DNA of 64,000 bases from Oikopleura dioica (taxonomy: Eukaryota > Chordata > Appendicularia > Copelata > Oikopleuridae), in NCBI GenBank assembly GCA_907165135.1, contig OU015568.1, forward strand, positions 752,501 to 816,500, written 5' to 3'. This document shows positions 58,701-64,000 of this stretch, piece after piece. A model generated the notes under the pieces. The model saw nothing but the letters and a program-made list of their open reading frames with translations, ran no database searches and was not told the origin of the DNA. How positions within the stretch are numbered: position 1 is the stretch's first letter; the number at the start of each line of letters is the position of its first letter. A program made the translations under genes and the position numbers.

Positions 58701-59102
58701 TTCTCCAATCTTCCACACCTCCTCGGTACCGTAGAAGACTTTGCCAGCATCGTTAAACGTGACCGACTTCTCCACAAGATTGACGATGGTTTTCCCCTTC
58801 AGATGTGGGAGGCCCATCAGCAGACCTTGTAGATTTTCGATGACTACAGCTCCTTCGATCCAAACTCGTTTGTTGTTTATCACGATCGCGAAGCTGGCCA
58901 CCTTGTTTCTGTTGAAATTGTCGAATACGCCGAGTCTTTTCCCGGCGGCGCATCTTATGTTCCTGCTCTCCCATCTGAACAGGTGCTTTATCTTCTTTAG
59001 TGGTTCCAGCCCGATACATGTACATTCAGCGCCAGTATCGAGCTGTACGTGCAGAGGAACGAGGCCTTCGTCATTACCAGATTCTGCTTGAGTCCAGAAC
59101 AT
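55785..59102 (-). CDS. pol: Pol polyprotein: protease, reverse transcriptase, RNase H, integrase
   Basis: 1105 residues from the first Met; the frame is continuous upstream through 16 codons to the gag stop. Aspartic protease active site LDTGAE near residue 21. Reverse transcriptase with CDVSNAFFQLP near 331 and catalytic YADD near 394. RNase H starting near 543 with DSSADGCGAILFQ. A zinc-binding integrase N-terminus (HN...CYKC) is followed by a D,D,E core (VDEINRTD; IIRCDKHAAHRS; PEQDGRIAVL) and HGKLAPVELF. It ends at TGA near 55785, short of the integrase C-terminal domain, which continues in the +1 frame. The domain order is Ty3/gypsy-like; the integrase is divergent. All key catalytic residues are visible. 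Confidence 0.9.
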   Translation of the reverse strand: MFWTQAESGNDEGLVPLHVQLDTGAECTCIGLEPLKKIKHLFRWESRNIRCAAGKRLGVFDNFNRNKVASFAIVINNKRVWIEGAVVIENLQGLLMGLPHLKGKTIVNLVEKSVTFNDAGKVFYGTEEVWKIGEADELDKTKFEPDSRKIYKAKIEKMRQKAENSTTVDDITMGDVGEASAKRLWSVFKSDEYAVVFKKRIGCLNKNFNINAEMNVEIKEENIGPRRKHEKQSEEKKDVICDHLDELYRDKILVFPDEYGIRPRNIIPLMVVSKKDDDGNAIPLAQSARIVTQAHNTVNKWSKTPPMVTDDLHDILQKAAKASKFKYSMKCDVSNAFFQLPMNQDLWKWFGVYHPRQGVMVYTRCTQGWIASMGFMREAFLRIFSPIEKWCLRYADDIHLVAETEDEFVKVISRFLDICKYYGLTLKGSKIFVCPERMNFLGSVIKDGKIYPSPHQADKIRQYSREKITTVSELRSFLGLLVPLSKFQNRPTEYLVPLRKLLDGDGKVKINWTEESEEALELAKKSMDKLMELTPFDAKKKAYIVVDSSADGCGAILFQKDENGKNVVCEFYSRKRPDAERKFKASSCMLETAGMIGALTYWRRYIIESKWPTVVYTDSRPLYCIAKRWAENRCPSDIVTINNLFRSIIGLQVTVVHLPGKSIEISGCDFISRSKSHMQDCNDDCQICKIARTPSSNEVPFVSEKQLEEIDTQVSKLKNYQAVRRIQVHQFDESMKDVAWNMTDSWVDEVDYEKEAFEKVCYVTSKRKPRSLEEFLKDGGAIRKIQETDPVLKQALRHIEKKLNPPPKKMKLATLCRKARIVNNHLRMKKWIGTEEYDLVIIPEPHAVKMCRMVHNATTCQSPTQLADKTRKIFEISNIKTHALRFTTSCYKCSLMKKPDNLVAQPLKAVPVPKRIGELILVDEINRTDRNNQPFKLYFATEGITRFGVALADRSSVNTGNFVDFMTLVKQLLAPLQSKSTRIIIRCDKHAAHRSAETKSRLAKLNMEVELYESTHMSKNIIPEQDGRIAVLSKLLNAQLNDRSLELPQAVQNAIASYNHTLGHGKLAPVELFTGRKIGTQDNIRMSVDDLVSQIEKERRAKNFS

Positions 59103-59147
59103 TGGGATGTCCTTCTTGTCTGTCGCAGTAATCTGGTTGACGCTTTC

Positions 59148-59156
59148 TAGTCAACT
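59148..59156 (-). promoter_or_regulatory. Stop-codon readthrough site between gag and pol (UGA CUA G)
   Basis: Gag ends AGT TGA and is followed by CTA GAA in the same frame as pol. UGA followed by CUAG is an established context for efficient readthrough. 16 sense codons connect it to the first pol Met, so suppression would give a gag-pol fusion. Confidence 0.65.
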
Positions 59157-60611
59157 CAACTGCCACATTCCAGCTCCTCCGTTTTCTGATGCCGAATCGC
59201 TGGAGCGCTGTTCATGGACTTGTCCGACTTGTTCCTCTTTCTTGTGCATCGTTCTTATCATCTTCAACGCCTTCTTTCTATAAGGGCAGTCGTAGGGCTT
59301 GTGATCGTACACGTTCCATTTTCTGATGGCTACTTTGCAGTGCCAACATGGAGTGCTTTCTTTCTTGGAGCCGGCTGAGTCCTTGTTGTCCTCATTGCCG
59401 TCCTTTGGCTGCTTCTTCGCGCGATCGCTGTCATCTCGACCGTTGGAATATCGACCTCCGCGACCACCGCCGCGACCTCTGCCGCCGCCTCCGCCTCTTT
59501 TCGACCCTTTTGACTTATCACCGATCTTCGCTACCAATTCCTCGTTTTGATCGTGATCACCACTTTCTTCAGTTATCTTCTTGACCGTTGCGATTCGCTT
59601 CGGGCATCTCCTGATTTCCGCGGCTGCGATTTCTTGGTAGATCTTGGCGTTCTTGAAGAATTCAACTGGAGTCGACGTCTTCCCCGTTTTTTTGTGGAAT
59701 TCGTCTTCAATTTTCTCGATTGTTCTAGCGTCCACCGTGATCAGCGCACAGCACGTTGCAATCCTTGACAAGATCTGGGTCTCAGCTTCTTTCTCGCTCA
59801 ACGTTTTCTTTGAGCCGATGGCGTTGTTTCCTGATATCTTGTCCGTCCCCTCTGACTTACAGAGGTTCTTTTTGAACTCCGTGAAGAACGCTCTAGTCAT
59901 CGTGGTGAAGTTCAACCTGCTGCTGTTGATAGCCATCATATTGCGGAGGGACTCCATAGTTGTGACCATGTTCCTTCCTGTATTCAAGCATGCTGCGCTG
60001 TCGTTGTGAACGACGGTGTTGGTGAAGTGTTCAAGTGAGTAGAATTGACCTCCTTCCGCTACAGCATCCCGGAGTACTCTTATCTCACCTTCACTCCCGT
60101 TTAGTAGAGCCAACATGGCTTCCCGCGCTAGGCGAGCCGCCTCTCGAAACTTGTCTGCGGTGCTCTTCTTGGCGTTCTTGATCTTTTCGAAGAAGTGCGA
60201 TGATTTCTTGGCTGCTTCTTTCTTCGCTTCTTCGGATGATATTCCTGGATCCCTGACTTCTAGCCAGTTCCTGGTTTCCAGTACGTACGCTCCATTCGTC
60301 ACGAATTTTAAGTAGCCGCTGTCATCGTCCTCTACGTCGTCTAAGTCCTGCAGGACTTTCTCGCTGACCATTTTCTCGAGTTCCGTCATCGAAACTGGGA
60401 TCCCGTAGCTTGGTAGAACTGCACCGCTCGTGTCATCCGTCGACCATAACCACCGGCTGTTGGTAATCATGTCTCCCGGAACTTCCGCGGTTCCTGCACT
60501 TCTCATTACTGCGATGATCTTGTCCTTCAGACGGTTCCTATTTGCTAGATCGCGAGGTTCAATCATGCCACTTCCCGCGGCGATTATCGAGCTTAGGTTC
60601 TTGCTTGTCAT
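59151..60611 (-). CDS. gag: Gag-like structural protein
   Basis: 486 residues. The N-terminal ~340 residues are mostly helical and charged, as expected for matrix/capsid regions, but match no family on sight. A Gly/Arg-rich segment (RGGGGGRGRGGGRGGRYSNG) near residue 385 is an RGG-type RNA-binding region. It is followed by a variant zinc knuckle with wide spacing, CWHCKVAIRKWNVYDH and then C, followed by a basic stretch (RKKALKMIRTMHKK). This RGG plus Cys/His tail fits a nucleocapsid that packages the genomic RNA. It ends in TGA directly upstream of in-frame pol. The start at 60611 is the first Met after the primer-binding site. Confidence 0.75.
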   Translation of the reverse strand: MTSKNLSSIIAAGSGMIEPRDLANRNRLKDKIIAVMRSAGTAEVPGDMITNSRWLWSTDDTSGAVLPSYGIPVSMTELEKMVSEKVLQDLDDVEDDDSGYLKFVTNGAYVLETRNWLEVRDPGISSEEAKKEAAKKSSHFFEKIKNAKKSTADKFREAARLAREAMLALLNGSEGEIRVLRDAVAEGGQFYSLEHFTNTVVHNDSAACLNTGRNMVTTMESLRNMMAINSSRLNFTTMTRAFFTEFKKNLCKSEGTDKISGNNAIGSKKTLSEKEAETQILSRIATCCALITVDARTIEKIEDEFHKKTGKTSTPVEFFKNAKIYQEIAAAEIRRCPKRIATVKKITEESGDHDQNEELVAKIGDKSKGSKRGGGGGRGRGGGRGGRYSNGRDDSDRAKKQPKDGNEDNKDSAGSKKESTPCWHCKVAIRKWNVYDHKPYDCPYRKKALKMIRTMHKKEEQVGQVHEQRSSDSASENGGAGMWQLS

Positions 60612-60649
60612 GTTCTTCGGGGTAGTTCAACTTTACTCGTGAGTTCAGA

Positions 60650-60665
60650 CCTTTATCAGTCACCA
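60650..60665 (-). other. Primer-binding site
   Basis: Directly after the 5' LTR the minus strand reads TGGTGACTGATAAAGG. TGG at the LTR edge is the usual start of a tRNA-complementary primer site; a matching tRNA would end CAGTCACCA. The specific tRNA is not identified. Confidence 0.6.
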
Positions 60666-60965
60666 CAAAGTGGTTCAAATAACTTGCAAAAGGCTCACTT
60701 CCTAAGCTAGAAGACCTGCTGAAAGAAGACAACAATTTTGTAGTTGCCAGAGCCAAAGAGCACCTGGACTTCAAACATGTTATGAACAGAACTTGAAAAA
60801 GAAGCTCACCTGTGGGTTGACTCTCTTGGAATGAGGTCGTCAACTCCACAGGCAAGATGCACAGCTTGATAAACAAGGGCGCCAAACGCGAGACTTCAAC
60901 CGAATTCGATCTTCGCTTGATTTCGTCGCTGAACTCTCGTGAAGGGTCGAATATGCGGGTCGCGT
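60666..60965 (-). repeat. 5' LTR
   Basis: 300 bp; identical to the other LTR except one extra A near 60800. Contains the presumed promoter for the genomic RNA; no clear TATA was identified. Confidence 0.9.
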
Positions 60966-60985
60966 AATAAAAATTTGCAACTCTG

Positions 60986-61222
60986 GTTCAAAAGGCTCGC
61001 AATGAAGTCGAGGAAACAAATGAACCAAACCAATGAGTATTCGTAGAAGACATTTTTGCGTTTGACTTTTTTTGCAAAGCACAAAAAGATGCAAAGCATC
61101 AATGTGTTGTAGGAAATCCAAAGGGAACCGGTTACAAAAGAACCCATAAGATCGCGGTTTCCACTGCAGAAATCATCAGGCCAGATGTGATCTTCATGAT
61201 ATCTAAGAGATTTCTCTTTCAT
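60986..61222 (-). pseudogene. 5' part of a multi-pass membrane protein gene cut by the hAT/LTR stack
   Basis: The frame starts at ATG 61222 (MKEKSLRYHEDHIWPD) and shows two strong hydrophobic segments, GSFVTGSLWISYNTLMLCIF and YSLVWFICFLDFIASLLN, separated by a basic loop (AKKVKRKN). It runs directly into the GTTCAAAA duplication and continues in the same frame at 49299. The intact gene would therefore be a small protein with about four membrane passes. The insertion now separates the halves by 11.7 kb, so this allele is probably inactive unless the insert is spliced out. No family recognised. Confidence 0.55.
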
Positions 61223-61533
61223 TTCGATTTCAGGCGCAATAGAGACGACGAATAGAGACGAGAGAGAGTTTATAATAACTTGCCATTTAATATTTACAAA
61301 AGAATGATTTACAAAACCGATTTTACAACTGGATGACTTTCAATTTGATATTCAACACTGTCTTACATTTTCAATCGTAGGAATTCTTATGAAGCTTCAT
61401 AAGTTAGTAGATTAAAACTTAGGCAAAGGATAAAAATTACAATAAGAAAGTGTATTCAACAGACAAATTTATTGAGAAAATGTCAAAGAATAAAGTCAAA
61501 AAATAAGTAAAGAATGATGTCACAATTTTCGTC

Positions 61534-61959
61534 TCAGTGTTCGCAATGAATGTCTCCACCGTCAATTTTCATCCCGATGTAGACACCATGTTTGCACACT
61601 GTCTGCGCTTTTCCGTCCATTTTCATGTGAGTGCCGTCGTCCTCCTCCTTGATTTCAGTTATCAAAAATCCAGATTACGATTGAATTTACCTTGAGCTGG
61701 CACTGCTTGTTTTCTGGATAGTAAGTGACACAGTCGCAATGTGACTGAAGGGCGCACTGTCCGATACAGTCATCGATGGTCGGAGCGTGAATGTGACATT
61801 TTCGAGTCTCGATTTTGCTCGATTTCTGGCTCGGAAGCGCTAGAATTTCAATTTTCAAGGCGTATCGAAAAACATAAAAACCATAACACAAGAAACTTTG
61901 AACTGCTGTAATTTACCTTGGGATAAAGCAGCAAGTAAAGAAAATCTCAAAATTTTCAT
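61534..61959 (-). CDS. Small secreted Cys-rich protein, PAN/apple-like
   Basis: Three exons (61917-61959, 61691-61839, 61534-61647) with in-frame GT-AG introns encode 101 residues. MKILRFSLLAALSQALPS is a short signal peptide. The mature part has a Cys pattern, KCHIHA, CIGQCALQSHCDCVTYYPEN, KQCQLK, then VCKHG and HCEH, that recalls small PAN/apple-type modules (C..C.....C.C..Y......C.L), although it is compact. Expected location is extracellular. The protein is well supported by splice phase; the fold assignment is tentative. Confidence 0.7.
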
Positions 61960-63551
61960 GGATCAAGTGAACTCTTCGTTGATATCTTCGGTCGCAAAAA
62001 TTTTATACTTTCGAAAGTTGTTTTCGAATGCAAAAATGACCTCTTCTTAAATAGTAGGGCGATTCATTACTGAGTAAATTTTACGAAACGACCCACTTCC
62101 CGTGAGCAATCGACAAATTTATTGATGAGTTTACTCGTCTAGGAAATCGGCCAGAAGCAACTTGAGCTTTTTCTTGTACTGTAATGAATACAGTATCTTT
62201 TCTCTTCATTTTAACTCTAAGAAGGCATGAAAAACCGAAAGACTCGACATTTGTTTTGCAATTTTCTGAGTCTTAAGGGTACGGGTATCGATTTTGAAAA
62301 GGGGTTTATATTGCCCGTAAGACATTTATTTTGTCTTTCATTGAATTCTAGGCAAAATTTGAGGCATTTTTGTAATAGATTCTAAGCTGCGATCATTCGT
62401 CGTTTTCAAGATATGAGCGCTAGAAATTTGATCGAAAAAAAAATTTTTGGCTTCAATTTTTATCAATGAGGCCTCTTTATAAAGCTTAGAGCACGAGAAA
62501 CATTATGGTGGTCTTGGATTTACTTGAAACATGATACTTTGGATTCTAGAGCCAAAAACGTGAATCTAACTTTCAAAAAATGCATAAATCGCCGAAATCA
62601 ATTTTTCAAAAAATTATTTTCGATATAAAAGTTATTTCACTCGTTATAAGCTACTGACAAAATTAAGATAAAGGTCCGATCTTTCATACAAAAATATAAA
62701 ATATGCATGTTTACAGGCTACTTTACTCGGAATACGCTCAGTTTTCGGGCGAATTTCGACCGAGATCAAAATTTTGAGGCGAAATTTTCTTAAAAAAATC
62801 TTAGAGGAAGATAATTTCCTTCTGACAAAATTAAGATCTAGGATAGTTCTTTATCTGAAAATGATTAGAAACCATCCACCATTTACAGGTTGTCAGGAAT
62901 ACGGCCTCAAACGTAGCCTGATCGATACCCGTAGCCTTAATGACCTTAATTCTTTGAATAATCATTTCACATCGATTCTTACAGTAACGAGACGGTCAAA
63001 TATTGCGAAATACAGTCAGATTCTTCTGAAACGACCTTTCCGAAAGCGAAAATTAATGACTCGGCTTTTGAAATCTTCTTGTTTTTCCTTTTCTGGAAAG
63101 ACAAAGTTTTAACTCGTGGAAAAATTCATCAGCTTCTGTCATTGAAAGCTGTCATAACTCGCAAAACGGCTCGTATTTTATCTTAAATTTTTCCATGGAA
63201 AGCAATTTCGGCCTCGGAGGAGGTGGGGAGCTACGTTCGTCGAATCGTGAAATTTGAACTTTGAAGCTATAAATTCACCTAAATCGTGATCTCTCACCGT
63301 AAAAATCGCTCTTATAGATAAGTGGCCTTTAGAAAAGAATGTTCAGCGATAAACTAAATTTCCTGGATGCTGAGTTTAGTCTGGAATGGTCACAAGTTCA
63401 ACGATCGAGTTCAAAAAACTCATCGTTGCGCAATTTTCTTGCTGAAAGCGAGTAAGAATTTTCAGTGCAAAGATAGCTTTTTTGTGAATAATATGAATTT
63501 TTTATTGAAAAATCGAATAAAAGAAAAATAAAAAAGAAAACTTTCAGAAGG
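61960..63551. other. 1.6-kb intergenic region
   Basis: AT-rich. CTGACAAAATTAAGAT recurs at about 62652 and 62822, a hint of an old local duplication. The plus-strand frame at 62774-63112 has no supporting motif. No gene is called. Confidence 0.35.
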
Positions 63552-64000
63552 TTACTTTCTGCGTAAGAATACTTCAAGTAGACCAGGGTTGTCCTTTTGC
63601 GGATGGAACTTGAAGTCGTTTTCAGTAAGGTATCTCTCAACAGATTTGCGTAGTTTCGCTAGAATAATAAATAAACAAGATTGAGATGATTGAACGAGAA
63701 ATCACCTTTATTGCCTTTCGAATGTCTCCCTGGTCAGTTATTATGAAAATCTGACTGTAATGCCCTTGAGCGGTGACTTCTGCGATGAACTGCTCGAGTT
63801 TCTTGATGGCTTCATCTCGGTGCAAATTGTGGAAGTCAACATAATTATCTGATGAAGTTCCAGCAAAGCGCTCGTTATTCTTCCTGAAGAAATATTCTGC
63901 CTCTTTTTTTCGCGCTTCTTTTTTTCGCGCCTCTTTTTTTCGCGCCTCTTGCCAGAAATCTTCTTCAGAGTCCGGAGATTCGCTTGTAGATTCCGTCTCT
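63552..64000 (-). CDS. Smr-domain protein, 3' part
   Basis: Exons 63706 to beyond the right edge, and 63552-63658. The visible part begins with an acidic/Ser stretch, then three tandem Lys/Arg repeats (EARKKEARKKEARKKEAEYF), then an Smr-like domain: YVDFHNLHRDEAIKKLEQFI and, after the intron, RKSVERYLTENDFKFHPQ and NPGLLEVFLRR. The DxHxL and NPG signatures are the ones expected of Smr domains, which are nucleases or nucleic-acid binders (e.g. the N4BP2 type). With the canonical GT-AG splice the second exon is out of frame by one, so either a non-canonical junction is used or there is a one-base error. The N-terminus lies outside the window. Confidence 0.65.

Larger units (their letters stand above)
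49757..60965 (-). mobile_element. Complete LTR retrotransposon, Ty3/gypsy-like, with antisense gene
   Basis: An 11.2-kb element with 299/300-bp LTRs that differ only by one A in an A-run, flanked by AATAA on both sides (49752-49756 and 60966-60970). Order on the minus strand is LTR, PBS, gag, pol (protease, reverse transcriptase, RNase H, integrase), an integrase C-terminal frame, an opposite-strand spliced gene, an accessory ORF, PPT, LTR. The protease-RT-RH-integrase order places it with Ty3/gypsy-like elements. The near-identical LTRs indicate a very recent insertion, and most frames look intact. LTR termini are ACGCG...CTTTG, not the common TG...CA. Confidence 0.9.
49300..60985. mobile_element. 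hAT-like element (AGCTC-repeat interior) hosting the LTR retrotransposon
   Basis: Ends CAGAGTTGCAAATTT are perfect inverted repeats at 49300 and 60985, flanked by GTTCAAAA at 49292-49299 and 60986-60993. Without the nested retrotransposon it is only about 480 bp, nearly all AGCTCAGCTC-type repeat. An 8-bp duplication and CAGAG ends indicate hAT. No transposase. Confidence 0.8.

Noticed and set aside
62774-63112. 112-codon plus-strand frame
   Set aside because: AT-rich, basic composition without motif, and contains part of a local duplicated sequence; likely non-coding.

Overview
The window is eukaryotic, from a compact animal genome. Genes are split by many short introns (about 37-110 bp), flanks are AT-rich, interstitial TTAGGG repeats occur, and the gene content (POU transcription factor, six-repeat protocadherin, RING, Kelch and Smr proteins) is metazoan. 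A small-genome chordate such as an appendicularian (larvacean) tunicate fits best, but this is an inference and not a species call.

Layout. 0-6.6 kb: the 3' end of an unidentified gene, a small Cys-rich membrane protein, and a minus-strand POU gene with a complete POU-specific domain whose homeodomain runs out after its N-terminal arm. 6.6-12 kb: gene-poor, with foldback elements. 12-22.2 kb: a cluster of small lineage-specific genes, namely a broken RING gene, a pseudokinase, a Cys-protease-like gene split by a TA-flanked element, an intact RING/coiled-coil gene with an element-derived intron, a coiled-coil/Kelch gene with one in-frame TAG, and a small secreted protein. 22.3-42.3 kb: one minus-strand protocadherin with six extracellular cadherin repeats, a transmembrane helix and a three-exon tail. 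Its long introns are full of short inverted-repeat elements. The 3' ends of the Cys-protease-like gene and of the protocadherin occur twice (16.7-17.3 and 22.0-23.4 kb), the trace of a segmental duplication. 43-49 kb: almost only non-autonomous transposons, some nested three deep.

49.3-61.0 kb: a stacked insertion. A hAT-like element (8-bp duplication GTTCAAAA) sits in the coding sequence of a multi-pass membrane protein gene. Inside it lies an 11.2-kb LTR retrotransposon (5-bp duplication AATAA; LTRs identical apart from one A). On the minus strand it reads 5' LTR, PBS, gag, pol, integrase C-terminal frame, accessory ORF, PPT, 3' LTR. Gag and pol share one frame, separated by a single UGA followed by CUAG, a known readthrough context. 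Between the integrase tail and the accessory ORF, on the opposite strand, the element carries an eight-exon gene whose seven GT-AG introns join into one 996-residue reading frame. This intron-bearing antisense gene is the most unusual object in the window. 61.5-64 kb: a small secreted Cys-rich protein and the 3' part of an Smr-domain protein.

A second theme is intron creation by transposons. A TTAA-flanked element of 82 bp in the RING gene begins GGGGGTAG and is removed as an 83-bp GT-AG intron with the reading frame kept. The POU gene has an intron whose donor lies in the same TTAAGGGGGTAG end.
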